Shown one piece after another: positions 10,775 to 24,775 of a stretch of 64,000 bases of DNA (position 1 is its first letter; every line of letters begins with the position of its first letter). Origin of the DNA: Panonychus citri (Eukaryota > Arthropoda > Arachnida > Trombidiformes > Tetranychidae); contig NW_026515482.1 in NCBI RefSeq assembly GCF_014898815.1, positions 62,001 through 126,000 of the forward strand. The letters run 5' to 3'. The notes under the pieces were generated by a model. That model searched no databases. It saw only the letters and a program-made list of their open reading frames with translations, and was not told the origin of the DNA. Both the position numbers and the translations under genes were made by a program.

Positions 10775-13700
10775 TTAAGCCCCTCGAGCCTTGGCTGCGG
10801 CCGCTGCTGCTTTCGCCTTTGATTTGTATGAATAATCATTGAAAACGGAAAGGTCCATTGATGGTAAATCACGGCATTCAACATAGGGATTTCTAGAGAT
10901 GAAAAGAGAAATTGATTAGTTCTTAATTGTCTTCGAATTGTTTTGCAATATTATTTGTGAAAATGTTCATAGTAAAGTATGAATTTGGCTCCATGTCTTT
11001 TGTTCAAACTTACGAATGATGATCGGGCATAAGAAGAGGATAAAGTTGAATTGTTTGAATATCATCTGTGTTTTCGCACAATAATTTGGCTAATTTAACT
11101 TTACGAACTTCATTAAGTTGTTCGAGAGTAAGTGATGATGGCCATCCTGAATTTTCGTACCAAAATCTGTCACCACGACGAAGATTAGCAAACTGTTCAC
11201 CAATGATACAAGCGAATGTTGGTCCAACCAGTGAACCAGGTGATGGGTATTCAGCTACACCAGCTGACCAAAGGTCAATATCGTCAACGTGTCTATTGGA
11301 AATAAGTTGAAGTCGTTTGTTAGTAAAAATTTGATCGTTTCTTGTTAATTTGCAAAACTTACTTGTAAATACTGGCCATTCGGTGGACAGTCTTGTTATC
11401 AAAGGTGCCAATAAGATCGTAAAATCCTTTAGCCTTTTTCAATCCACAGAATTCACGGAAAGCGTTATAACCAGGTAATCCAACTTCTCGTCCTCTTTGG
11501 ATGTTAATTGCAGCTAAATCGTTACCGAAATGTTCACCGGGTTTCTCGAAAAGATGATTAGTTACTTCGGTTGACACTTCTGGGTCCATTCTGTTAGCCT
11601 GTTGATTGACCAAACCTAAAATGAACGAATCAAGGTGACCAGGTTTGTAAAGTTCATATGGTTGTTGAAGTAATTGAGACAATCGGATTGATTCAATTTT
11701 ATCGTGATATTTGTTGTATCTCTCGATAACATCGGGAAGGATTGAGTGACCGAAACGGAAAGCAGCAGCTTGGAAGCCAAGTCTCATTCCTGGATTAATC
11801 TTAGAATCATAACCATTGTAGAAATCGTGTTCAGCCAAATCTAATCCATATTTGGACATCTTTTCTCGGCCTAAGACAACGGGTAAGAATTCGTTGAAGG
11901 TAATGTGTTGAATTTCAGCGACAATAATTCGTCGGGTCTCTTGGAAAACGGTCTCATCATCCCAATGAGGATTAGCGAAAGCAAGGAAATCAGCGATTCT
12001 ATTGTGTTCTCTCATAAAAACGGTGTGTAAAGTGGTGATTCCAAGTTGTTCATTGGCACGAGGATCTCCAGCCTCGAAACAGTACAAGTTTCGTGGTCGA
12101 CCACCTCTTTGACAGCCTTTGTCGGGGTCACTTGTCTTCATGGGAAGTAAATCTTTAAGACCCAATTCCTTGTACATTGGTGTTGTCTTTAGGCGACCAC
12201 CTTTAAGAGCTCTCAACTTTTGGCTAACCTCTTGTGATGAACCATAGACAAAGTTACCATCCAAAATGGCGGAGATTGAATTAACTTGACCTCTTGGACC
12301 CAATGGACAACCAGGCTTAAGACCAGCGACAACTCGAACAAAGTTCATGCAGGTTCGCTTGAAAAACTTGTAGAAAGGATCATCTCGAGGTATTTTAACG
12401 GGTAAACATGCTGGATGAGAATCATCTTCACCTTCACAACATTTCAATGGTTCACCAAATTCATTGGTTGGAGTTGCACCTAAGGTCATATCGTGGTCAA
12501 TTAACTGACCATAAGCCATTAATAAATTGGTAACATATTGATCACGTTCGGAAACATCTTGATGGATAATGAAGGAAACCAAACGTGCTGATGGAAGCTC
12601 AGAATCGTCATCAGCTGATCGTCGAGATTCAGAAATACCTGAAAAATGAAATAAACAAAACGATTAACAATTAGTTTGATTTGATTATTTGATCATTTAA
12701 ATTGTTATTTTTAGTGGTGCAAAGTAATACAAGTGTAACTTTTGGTCAAAGATAACGGTAATAATGATGATGCTAATCATTATATTTATGATTATTGTAA
12801 TAAAGTCATTACCATTATTATCATCATCATCATCATCATCATCATCATTATACTTTATCAAGATCATTATAATCATCATTATTTAAATCACAATTAGGGT
12901 TAATTCAAGTTGAATGTTTTTCATGTTCACAATGATATTGCAACATGAATACATGATTAGTGAGCTAATTGAATTTTTTTTTCTTACTCCAATCCAATTG
13001 TTGTACAACAATCAACTAATTATAACAAACTAATCTGAATCTTTAATAGTTTTACCATATGATATAAGAATCAATTGTTTAAACTAAATCAAATTAAGTA
13101 GCCACTCGAAATAGTAATTTGTTTCATAATCAATCTTAATCACGGACATGAATAATACATTACATTATCTATTAAATGATTTAATTGTTACAGTTAATTG
13201 CTCAGAATGGAACCAATTAAAACAGAAATTAAATTGCTCATCTTTAAATAATTTACCTTTTAACTAATTGTTATAATAATAGAGATAACAATCAAAAACT
13301 ACAAGCACAAAAAGTCAACAATATAATAACTTTATCGTCTTAATTGTAATTGATTAATGTCACAATTAAGCTATCAAACAGTTGACAGTTAATATTAATT
13401 AACTTTCTCGTTATCCATTTACAGTTGATACCATTTTTTTTGCTCGTAGTTGTGTTCACCTTAATGAGCAATGAATGTTAATTGTTTTATTGATAATTAA
13501 ATAAATCAGTTGATTTTTGAAACTTCCTCTCGACCCAGAAAAACAAACATCAATGTGTATCAATTTCAATAAATGGTCATCTTGGTGACAGTTTTTTTAT
13601 TTACCATCATCATAATCATAATAATTGATACAATTTAAAGTTAATCAATCTCTCCCTCATCATTACAATCAACTGGGAATCAAATTGAATCAAACGATAA

Positions 13701-16700
13701 CCAAATTGTTTGATTAAGATTTTTTTTTCTTTCTACTAATCAACTGAATATCTTCCTCGTTTCATGATGATAATTATGATGGAAAAAAAAGTTCTTAAAT
13801 AAATTCTAAAATCATCGTTTGACATTTGACTTGACACCAGTTTCCATAAGAGAATCGAATTTTTTTTCGACCCTCAGGCCAATTTCCGATGACACCATTT
13901 TTAAGATTCACTTTTTTCTCCACTTTTTGTTATTTTTTCTCTTCTCTATTATCACAATCAACATTAATTGTTGATTATTGTCACTAAAAAATCGAGACAA
14001 CTGATTGATTGTAAACAATTGAGATAAATTTCTATCAAGGTTTGATTTTAATTGAATTGATTATCATGAAATTACATCACAAATCTGATAAACAATCAGG
14101 AAGAAATATTTAATTCAAATCTATTAATATAATTTTAGATTAACATTTAATTGTTATTGTTTGAATTGTGGTCAATGGTCAAGAATGAAATTACTTTAGG
14201 TCAGTTTTATGTCTCATCTTGTTTTCTGCTTAATGATTATCATCATCATAATTATCATTCACTGAATGAAGAATCAAATATTTCCATATTGTTATTAATT
14301 TCCTCATCACAATCAACTAATTAACTGGAATAAACAATCTACCTGTCTGATGATTATTCAAATGAATACATTTATTGACTCTGATGTTTCATATTCATAA
14401 TTCATATTTCGTCCAGTTAGAACTTTTTTTTTCTTCATTCTTTTATTTAACATTATCGTTCCAACGAAAAGGTCACATGACCTAAAGAGATGAAGGAGTA
14501 ACGATTAACTTTTTTATATTAGATTAGAACTTTTTTTTCTCTCTTTCAATTGTATGGAAATTAGATCAACCTATTGTTTTAGCAGAAAACTTTTTCTTTT
14601 CAATTTAATTAACTTGTTTTGATTAATGTCTTAATGATGATAATGATAAACGAGGTAAAAACAGTTAGAAAGCTATTACAATCTAATCATTTGTCTTAAT
14701 AAGCAAATTTGACTATTTAAAACATCAATGAGGTTTTAATGTTCACCAATCACAATGACAATTAAAACATAATCATCACCTTATCATCACGATTATAATC
14801 ATCAAATAATCATAATTAACACCTTCAAGTGTCAAACGAATATTGAAAACCAAATGACCGGGAAAAGTGAGAGTAAAAAAGAAAAGTAAAAGTGACGATT
14901 TGATGTATCATTTACAACAATTAATCTTAATCGTTTTGTTAATTATATGAATTAACTTCAAATTGATTCAGTTAATTGTTTACAAGCCCTTTAACTAACC
15001 TCTATTTCTACCTGTTACTTACCTTTGTGATAATTTGATGAATAGAATTGAAAGAATGAGGATGTTGATAAATTGGACAAATCAAAGGTAAGAAAGTGAA
15101 AGAGAACAATTTAAATTATCAATTATTATTAATAAGAATAATAATAACGACAAAGGCCTGAGAGGAGAAGATGCCGCAAGGTAGATGGCACAGATTCGAG
15201 ATTGGGAATAACCGTTAAGAAGTAAATGATGAGGAGATGATGGAAAGAAACAAAAAATTAATTCTCTTTTTTAAAACAAAAAGAAATTCAATTTAAATTG
15301 ACCATCATCTTCTTCTAATAATGGCGACCTAAATAGTACCTGTCCATCTTCATCATCCCATGAAGATCTGAGAACGATGAGAAAACACTGTGATCACCAT
15401 GTGAACGGAATAAAGGTCAAAAATTTTTCTCCCGTTTGTTTGTTGTTTCTAAAATTTGGAATTTATAGAATTCGATGATCATAATTAACTAATCATGAAT
15501 CTAAATGGTTATTTACTTTCCTTGCTATTGGATTCTCTTTGATTCACCTTAATTAACAATCAATAGTATAACATTAATTAGCTACGTTGATTGTAAAGAA
15601 GAGCAAAAGTAAAAAAAAAATGAAAATACTCTTTGCCCTGAGGGCAGAGAAATCATTTAATCAATGATTGATTTAATTATTATTACAAAATCATCATAAA
15701 GTTAACATTATTTTCACTAACAAGAATGTGAGTTGATATTAACTGCGACAATTGTTACTTATCAATAGGAAAAAGTGATCGAGTTAATTAAATAATAAGT
15801 TAAACAAGTGATTAAAATTGTGTTAATTTAGTGACTCAATTAAATTACAATTTAAATCGGAAATTAAATGTTGATTCAATCAGATTTCATCTTCATATTG
15901 ACCAGTGATGAGCAGTAAATGATTCGTATTGACCTCAACTCTTTCAGCCATTTAAAAAAAAACCTTTTAATGTGATTTGATTATTAATCACATTCACACA
16001 CACACAATTTAATGTCGATGATTTTGTGATTAAGCAATAAATCAACAATTAAGAAAAAGAAAGTTGATAAAAATCGTCATTAACACGATAGAAATCAGTT
16101 GATTAATCTCAAATTAAATCTGATTCGTTAATCTTAAATCATTAAGGAAAATTGTATCCACACAAAGTGATACAAATAATTAAAAAGGCCTGAAAGCTAA
16201 AGTCCAAATTGCTTAATTGTAACACAAATCAAATTAAGGAAAAACAAAAATATAAACAGTTAAGCCTAAACAATTTATTATTAAATCAACAAACATCATC
16301 TTCCTCTCTCTCTCCCAAACAATCATCACAATTAGCAAACTAAATTAGATACTCAAGTAATTAACTAAAATGAAAAAATCTTTCAACACAATTAAATCAC
16401 TTTGAATGTTTGACAATTTATTATTATCAACAATTTAAATCTTCTGGGCATTTTCATCATTTCATGTAATAGTTACATCATCATGTTGATTGTTCATTTG
16501 TTTCAATTGGAACTTTTTCCTCTGTGAGAGCCTTTAATTATCTCCCTTCTCATTGTCACCTAATTTCATCTTCATTTATCTTCCTCTTTATCACCATCTC
16601 CTATTTTTACTCCTTTACTTTCTCTCTCTCTCCCTCTCCCTCTTTCATTCATTGATGAGATGATAATAGTAACGTAACGGTTTAAGTTGTAACGTTACGA

Positions 16701-19700
16701 TTCATAGTGGAAAGTTAATCTCGACAAAAAAGAGACAATGAACAATTTAAAACAATAATGAAAAGAAAACAAAATTTGATGTAAATAAAAACAATTGATG
16801 ACAAAAACAAAAGGGAACGTGTTTCACTTTATCAAATTATAATTAAGTTAATTAATAGCTGGTTGGATAATTAGTCAACAGCTTAAGATTTTAAAGAGAG
16901 GAAATTATCTTGTTGATGATAATGATGATGTTTAATGTCACCAAATTAAAAATGATATAAATAAAATTGAATGTATTAGCTGGTTAAATAGACGTTGAAA
17001 CAGGTAAACAAATAACGGTAAAAAAGACAAGTGAAAGAAGAAAAAACTTTTCTCAATTGAGAGAGAGAGAAAGAGAGAGAGAGAACGAGAGATAACTGTA
17101 ACAATCAAATAAAAGGTAAATGATAATGATTATGATTATGATGATAATTTAGGCATGATGATGATAATGATGATAAATTGATGTAGTGAAAGTGAGCTGG
17201 TTTTTTTCTTTAGGTTAAAATAAATTACGATTCAGTACAATAACTGCTAATCCCCTTTAGGGCTTCAACAGTTTCGATGTGATTGCATCTTGGTTTACCT
17301 TATCAATAGTATATATCTTGATGATGATGATGATAATGATGATGGAGAGGATGAGGGGGTAGTGGTTGTGGTGGAAGATGATTATTTAAATGAGAAAAGA
17401 TGAAAACTTACCATCGGCATAAGCGGGAGGTAAAAATCTGACCATTGCTGAACGAGCTGATCCCCATGATGGATAATCCAAATTATTACACATTCCGGTT
17501 AATGTACGATATTTACTGATTTCACATTTAACGGGCTTTAAGAAAGAGGGACAAATGTCTCGGACGGCAGTTCGATAGGTATCGATACGAGGTAAACCGA
17601 AAAGAATTGTCTCTCTTGAAAGGTCATACCAATTGGCCAATATTCTGGTCGCTTCTAATATAATCTCAGCTGAGACGGAGATATGAGTCTCTTTGGGTGA
17701 ATCTGAAGATAATTCCTTAATCTCTTCGGGAACATAACTACCCAAACGGGTTTTGGCCTCGTGAACGGCACGATTAACATCTTCATATGTTATACAAATT
17801 TGACCTTCTCCTGGATAATATGTAGATCGTTTTAATCTAAAAATGGATTAATAAAGAAACAGATAAATAAGAAACAGATTAGAACAGTTAAAACTTTTTT
17901 TCTCTCAACATCTTAATTGTTGCGATTGATTAACTTAAATGATTTGATAATTGTATCAATTACTATTGAGATTAATTTGTAATCAACTCCAATCAACCAA
18001 ATTAAATGGCTTGAAAACTGATCATTAGATTATGGAAATGTATTAATTGTAAATAGTACAATTAAAATATTTTCATCATTAATCATGAGTTTGCTGTTTC
18101 AATTGAATTAGATTGTCGTTAATTTAAGTAATCGTAATGATTAACTTTGTTTTTTAATCTTCTTCCTCAACTAAAAGACCACTTTAAATCCGATTAATTA
18201 TAATAATTGATCAACTTTTTCAAGGAGTTAATTACATATCCGGTAAATTATGTTACACTTTTTGATTTTTTTTTGTCTTAATCTGTTTGTAAATTATGTT
18301 AACGATTTACTAAATCATTTAATCTAATAACAATTACTAATGATGATTAATATACATTATCATTCATATTTTGTTATTAGAAACATGTAATTGCAATGAA
18401 ATCATGTTATCCGAAAACTTTATCAAACTAAATTAAAGTTAATTGTCAAGTGAAAATTGGTATTGTAAAAATATTTAATGTTTATAATTAACCGGTTAAA
18501 CTTTACTATTTGTTGTGTAATTAAAATCATATACTACATTGCTAACTTAATTAAACTGATTTAAAAGTTGACCCAAAGGTTAATTAAACAATTAGATTTA
18601 CAATACAATGAATCAGATCAAATCTAATCATCGATATCATTAGATTGCAATCAATATATTTATGGCCAAAAGCCAAAGGTTTTAATGAGAACTAATTTTT
18701 TTCTCATTCATCTATTGTCGATTGAAGTGATTAAAACACAATCAACTAATTGTAATCTTTTACAACAATAATGCTGATCAATGAGAAATCAATTTGTTGA
18801 TTTTTACAATTGTTACAATTTAAACCAACATTAAATTGCTTTCGTCTGATCGACAATTAAGAAAAGGAAAAAAAAATGATAACAAATCTTACGGGAAGAT
18901 AATCAACTGATCTCATTGTCAAGTTCATGTTGACAATAAATAACAACCAAGATAGTTAATTAGTCGGACAATTAGTCAATTTAGAGCAGCATGAGCATAA
19001 GCAACATGAATGGTTTACAATTAACTAATTGTTAGGAATAATAATGAAAAGTTGTAGCATCACTTTTTTGTCCTCTAACTAAAACATTGACGACAATTAA
19101 GCCTTTTGATATTAATCATTGTTACAATTTCATTCTTAATAATTTAGTTAATTGTATATTGAGATGATGATGATGATTATCTGTTAACAGATAAAGTGTT
19201 GAGATTTTAACCCTGAACTTGGTGAAGATGCAAAAATTTGGCAGAAAAATTTCCGGGTAAAGAATCAAGAAAAAAGAGACAACTAATGATTAAGGTTTGC
19301 GTTTTTGTAGCAATTTAAATTGTTGCTTAATTGTGACAAAGTCTGACAAACAAAATTACAGTAATTTACTTAGCATGGATTGGAAATGCATGTAACTGCA
19401 ATTGATTTAAATTAGTCTTGATTGCTGTGTACGTTGTTAAGCTTATTTTATTAACGGGATAAAAAAAAAGTTATGTTTCAATGTTGATTGTTAATTGTGT
19501 TGATTTAATCAAATCAATTGTAATTTAATGACTAATTAATCAATTAGTTTGTATCAATTGTGTTGGTGTTAAGTGTGTGTGTGTGTATTTTTTGTGCTAC
19601 AATTAAATGATTTTACCGTTAAATGTTAGACAGCTAAGGCACTTAATTGTTAAATTAATTATCGATCACAATTGATTATCTGGGATTGATTCCAATTGGT

Positions 19701-22700
19701 GATCATGATAATAGACACAAAATGAGATTATCTCAAGCAAAGTTGATTATCTTATTAATAAGAGGTGATGGATTAACTGATTAATTGAGATTTGGATTGT
19801 CATATTAGCACGAATCAATAAGACTGTTGGTGATTTAAATTTAGTTGATTATTTTTTTTCCTAATTTTCTAAAATTGTCAACTAATTGTTAACAATCAAT
19901 TTGATAGACAAAAATCATTTGTATAATCTTGAGAGAGCTAAAAGAAACTAAAACTTTTCTCTTCCAAATAATAGTAACTAAAAAACGGTGATTCTTTTGC
20001 TTCTGCTGCACCCCAATGGTTTGCAACTCGATATTTGAACGCAATTATTGAGTTCTAATCATAATCTATCGTGTATTAATGTAATGATGAAAAGTTGATT
20101 AGAGTTAATTGTTACTGCAATTTGATTGTTTACGATAAGAATAGTAAATTTAAATGTGAATGAATGAGAATCGGCAAAAGTCATGATAATGAATTTGAAA
20201 AGAAACAAAAATTCTGTGAGAAGAAATGAAATAGTAGGAAAATCTCATGGAAACGAAAGGCCAAACCCTGAATTCTGAGACACAATCAAAGGTGAGAAAA
20301 CAATTGGTACCATTTAGTTAAGACCTTTAAATGTCAGATCTAAATCGTGGTGTTGATTGCACTCGAATGTGTGTCATGTTTTATAATAAGCTGAAGATTA
20401 TATTGCATAACATATGATAAAGTGATGGAGGATGAAGAAGACAGATAATGAAGAGAGAGAGAGAGAGAGAGAGAGAGAGCCATTGTTTTTGACCATTAGG
20501 ACGAAAAGAGATGCGAATAAAATAAAAGACAATATTAGATTCATTTATCTGATTAGTTTTCATAGTTGATTAACTGAATAACCTCAAATAGGAGGGAACA
20601 TGTTTTCATACCTTATAACTGGTTCATTCAACAAAAACAACATGAAAGATCATCATGATGAGCCTGAACAAAAATGAGGTAAAAAAATTGAGCAACAGAA
20701 ACATGAGAGAAATTAAGAAGATAGAGAGAGAGACATCAGGATGAGCATGATGATGATCTGAACTCAGAATGAAAAGTTCAGATTAACCCAGAAATATTTA
20801 TATATCTTCTTGATTCCTTGGGAAAACTGTCGTTTATCATGTTGATCATATTTTATGTCTCATTCCATTAATGAAATCATATTCTCATTCAGCATCACTA
20901 TCAATAAACTTGACAATCCTGATGATTGTTTTAGAGGTTAATTATTAATAATATCACAACGGATTTGAAGATAAACAATTTAATCTCATCGATAATGATC
21001 AATGAACAATTATAAATCTTATTATCAATAATACTAATCGTCAATATTTCGTTGGGCGATATTTTATCATTAATTTCATTTCTTTTTTTCATAAATCCTC
21101 TTGATCCAATTTTTGGCTAATCATTGATCATTTAACCATCAATTCAACAATTTATTTGTAATTTCCTACCTGTTGAACTATATATATTTCCTTCCTCATC
21201 ATTATCTTCATCAATTTGATTCTTCATATTATTTTTTTTCCTTTCCTCATCATCTTCATCCTTAAATCAATCCCGATCTCATATTATCAGATTGATTTTC
21301 ATTTCAACTACTGACCATCCAATCACCATTATCATCATCATCATCACGATTAAAGAACGGAATCTGAATCAACTTTCACTTAATAATAACATATCATAAC
21401 AATCAAAACGTTAACTGTTAACAATCAGTGAACGAACAAATTTTACGATTCACTTTTGGTTTTTTGTTTCAAAGATCACGACAAACAAACAATCAATAAA
21501 CCACCAACAATTTAAATTATTAATCCAAATTATGAGCTAGTTTCACTGCTTTGAATTGAAAAGTGTCACTTAAATGGATTGGACAATTAGCAAAATAAAA
21601 AGTGATCATCATGATAAAGTCAATCAGAATGAACATCAACTTATCTGTAACAATCTAATTCATCATCATCATTTATTATTATTAATTGATAACGTTTCCT
21701 GTTCAATTAACTGGAGCCATCAAAAATTAGTCTATTGGTAATCGAGAAAACTTTTTGTACAGATCGACTCAATTGTTGAGACCATTTTTACAGAAATGAA
21801 GAAAAAAACTTCATGAAAACTCATCGATAAAACTTTTTCAAAGTAAGAAAATTTTTCTTGAATTTGTTTTTTTTTCTGTTCTTTCGCCTTCTTACCAAAC
21901 TGTTTGAAAGTTTGTCTTTTTTTGGATACCTGAACTTTTTTCTCGAGCTGAAGTGCGAGAAAAAGTTCAGGTATCGTTTGAACCGCCACACCGGACGTGA
22001 TTGACAGGCTCACCCCTTCGAGATAAATATACATACAATTATATAATTTGCGAAAATCAAATTATATCTTTTTACCTTCTACTACTTTTACTATTCATCC
22101 TCTTCCTTCATTCATCCATTTCTCTTTCTCTTTCTCTCTTTCTCATCATCATCATCATCATCCTTGTTTATATTCAGCTTTGCATAGCTAATTAATCCTT
22201 TAACTTAAATTTCCAATCAATTGAACACTGAAACTTTTAAATGTTTCAATCAAAATTTTTTTAGACAAAAAACAAAACCAATAAACTGGACTTATAGTTA
22301 ATCATGTTGATCATCATGATATAATGTTAAGATTATTATTTACAGACCGGGATGAGGATGCTGAGCTTAGCATGATAAAGAAATGAATAAAAAAGTAATA
22401 AGAATAAAAAATTACCCAGAATTAACCATTTACTATCCAACTTAATCTTATTAGAACTTTTTTTTCTTCTTCTTTTTTATCATTTAAATGAAAAATTTTC
22501 TCTCCAATAGTTGAGGTTACTGGTTCACTCTCACATGTAATTCATGATTCCAATCATGATAATGATTCTGAATCGTAATCGGGAATAGAGATATTGAGGA
22601 ACTGATTATTGTTGAGAATGATTCTTGACACATTCTCAATAAATGATGAGCAATGATTAAGGATAAAAATGATTAGTAAGATAAACAGATGAACTCGACG

Positions 22701-24140
22701 ACAGTTTTTCGCTCATCGAATGTATATAAAAAAAACTGGTTATATTTTCGATGCTAGCGGACTAAACACTTTCGATAAACCATTTTCGAAGATCATGTTT
22801 GGTAACCTGGTTTTCGAAGATGGTGATGCTCATCATCATCATCGTCTTCTTGTTCATCTTCATGAGAAAATCAATAAACAGAAAAAACCACTCAAACTTT
22901 TATCTCTTTTTTATATTATATTTCTCACCTTAAACTTTACCCACAGAATTGGGATCCACTTTTCATCATGTTTCTCATCAATTTGGAGATTTGAACTTTT
23001 TTATCAATTAAAAATTCTAATCATTTTATATAATTCAATCGAACTTTTAATAAATAGTAAGTTAATTCTGTCTGATTCTAATTAACTAATTGTTTTTTAT
23101 GATGATTAAATCATTAGAAAAATAATCGAACATTATTATTAATAATAATCAGCGAACGACAGATTCACCTTAATCAAGTTTTCTGAACTGATTTTCTACC
23201 TTTTTTTTTCTTGCTTGATTTCTAATGAGTTCTAATTGTGACCTTTTTAATTTACAATTAAACTCGATCAAATATATATTTATATTTATAGCTAATTTAG
23301 AATCAAATATTATTATATAAATGGTAAAAGTGGCTCATCAACAGCCTCAAGAAAGTAATTCTGTTTTAGAATCAAATCAACAGGTAATAGAGACCGAATT
23401 GAGCCTTAAATTAACGCAAATTTATATTTAGTGTTTATCTTCATCTTCATCTGTATCTTAATCATTAACAACATCATCATCATCATCATAATCAATTTTT
23501 TATCTTCATCATGGTTTATGTATCTATCTAGATCAGACATACACTCACACACAATTAATTGAATACATGTTGTTTGTATTAATAATTGATAGCACGAAAC
23601 TTACCTTGGAACATAATCTGAGATGTAATTAAGTCCAGGGGACATTTTGATTGGCTCATGATCGGGCGGTTGATGGTCAGAGGCATAAGGTTTACTCCTT
23701 GATACAATTAATGCACATTCTGGTGAATATTCAGAGCCATAACTTGGTTCTGATGAAAAGACTGGAGAGGAAAAAGGAAAAGGAAATCGAAATGATTAGA
23801 TCAAACAAAATCGAAAATATTAATAATCAATTGCAGAGTTTCATCTAATATTTAGACGGAAAATCTTCATCATTTTCGTAGAACGAACAAATTTTCAAAG
23901 ATAATGTTCGAACTGCAATGTTCAAAATTATCTTCGAATCTAAGTTAAGGATAGATCCACGATAAGTGAGAAGAGAGTTGAGCATTTCTAGCAAAATGAA
24001 CTATGTATTACTAGAGATATTAAGTAATTAAGAGTATTAAGAGAAACTATTGGTCTATGAAAACGTTTGGACAAAGATCGAAAAATCAACTTACCGGTTG
24101 AGAGTTGGATCAATAAAACGATCACTTTGATGGAATACAT
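10775..24140 (-). CDS. secreted heme peroxidase (animal peroxidase family), six exons
   Basis: Exons in order: 24140-24095, 23761-23605, 17836-17412, 12638-11363, 11292-11014, 10892-10775. All junctions are GT-AG and the total is 2301 bases, exactly 766 codons plus stop. The first 18 or so residues (MYSIKVIVLLIQLST) are a signal peptide. A dibasic site (RLKRS) near residue 70 precedes the conserved CITYEDVNRAV, so a propeptide may be removed. The catalytic domain shows CNNLDYPSWGSA, PPAYADG, LIDHDMTLG with the distal His258 and neighbouring Asp257, REHNRIA, and FRFGHSILPD with the proximal His507, then DIDLWSAGVAE and the end motif NPYVECRDLP. There are no leucine-rich, immunoglobulin or VWC domains, so it is not a peroxidasin. 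It is closer to secreted peroxidases of the chorion/cuticle cross-linking type. It ends in an alanine-rich tail (KAAAAAAKARGA). The role, extracellular oxidation or cross-linking with H2O2, is known of the family. Two introns of ~4.8 and ~5.8 kb make it the longest gene here. Confidence 0.92.
12639..17411 (-). other. large peroxidase intron (exon 3 to exon 4)
   Basis: An AT-rich intron of 4773 bases between the donor GTAAGT at 17411 and the acceptor CAG at 12639-12640. It contains ATC/GAT trinucleotide runs (12820-12850, 17320-17340), a CT/GA tract (16615-16650, 17055-17090) and many TTAATTG-like words. I see no coding frame or inserted gene. Confidence 0.6.
20452..20479. repeat. (AG)14 microsatellite
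   Basis: An uninterrupted AG run inside the large second peroxidase intron. Confidence 0.9.
21925..21975. repeat. near-perfect inverted repeat (20-bp stem, 10-base loop)
   Basis: The left arm at 21925-21945 begins GATACCTGAACTTTTT. The right arm at 21956-21975 is its reverse complement apart from one extra T in the left arm. The loop is AGCTGAAGTG. It lies in a peroxidase intron, so the hairpin would be present in the unspliced RNA. It may be a small-RNA-like hairpin or the remnant of a foldback element; the stem is on the short side for a precursor microRNA. Confidence 0.85.
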
Positions 24141-24246
24141 TTGAACGAACTGATGTTTCTACCCAGAGAGATAGAAGAATATGAAGAATTAAAATGAATA
24201 ACAATTGTATTTAGAAACAATTAACACAGTTGAACACAAGAATTAA

Positions 24247-24256
24247 CTTATATAAG
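24247..24256 (-). promoter_or_regulatory. probable TATA box of the peroxidase gene
   Basis: CTTATATAAG, a palindrome, lies about 110 bases upstream of the peroxidase ATG at 24140. Spacing and sequence suit a core promoter. This is not proof of a start site. Confidence 0.4.
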
Positions 24257-24439
24257 ATGATGACGAGAAGTGAAGAATTAACAATTTATCCTGATGCTGA
24301 TATTCCGATGCTTCTCATCTGAATGCTGTTCAATGGTAAAAGTCACTCACTAAAACAGAAACTTAAGCTTACAACTTTTTACTATTTCTTTTTTTCTCTC
24401 CTTCTTTTTACTTCTTCCCTCCCATTTACCTTTCTTCTG

Positions 24440-24440
24440 A

Positions 24441-24482
<42 letters not shown>

Positions 24483-24484
24483 TT
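24440..24484. repeat. (TC)n microsatellite, interrupted
   Basis: A run of TC with TTTC interruptions, about 180-220 bases beyond the peroxidase TATA box on its upstream side. Confidence 0.85.
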
Positions 24485-24624
24485 ATCTTCCTTCCAACTA
24501 TTATTCATCCAATATCATCATCATCATCAAAATCACTATCATCATGAAGTAATTTTTTAAACACAAACAAACAAACAAATAGATCAACAGTTATTATCAG
24601 TTACCGTTATTGCAAATTTAATTA

Positions 24625-24775
24625 CAATTAACTTGAACAGCTAATTAATCTGGTAAAAAAAGATTACAAATTGATTATCATTTATCCGAATAGGGTGGTG
24701 ATGATAATGATGATTAAGGTAGGATTATGATGGACGATCATTATCAATTGATGAAAAGTAAAAATAATTACCCAA
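24625..24775. repeat. dispersed direct repeat, copy 1
   Basis: Shares with 26135-26295 the ordered words GAACAGCTAATTAAT, ATGATGATTAAGGT, GATGGACGAT and AATTGATGAAAAGTAAAAAT. Spacing between the words is similar in both copies, so this is a diverged duplication and not chance low complexity. Confidence 0.6.

Larger units (their letters stand above)
17837..23604 (-). other. large peroxidase intron (exon 2 to exon 3)
   Basis: A 5768-base AT-rich intron. It holds a GA microsatellite (20452-20479), a near-perfect hairpin at 21925-21975 and a locally GC-richer stretch at 21975-22020. Nothing in it looks like a real coding exon. The small open frames on either strand are low-complexity. Confidence 0.55.

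Noticed and set aside
12820..12850. ATC/GAT trinucleotide runs as coding poly-Asp or poly-His
   Set aside because: They lie in introns and spacers with no flanking frame; ordinary simple sequence.
17386..17411. Extension of the third peroxidase exon to a stop at 17386
   Set aside because: The peroxidase frame splices at the GTAAGT at 17411; joining to 12638 restores the conserved PPAYADG...RLVSFIIHQD sequence.
21732..22034. Minus-strand frame of 100 codons in the peroxidase intron
   Set aside because: It crosses the hairpin and a poly-lysine low-complexity stretch; no conserved domain and no sensible start.
22720..23085. Plus-strand frame of 121 codons in the peroxidase intron
   Set aside because: Low-complexity HHHH/FF-rich translation of AT-rich intron DNA; no domain.
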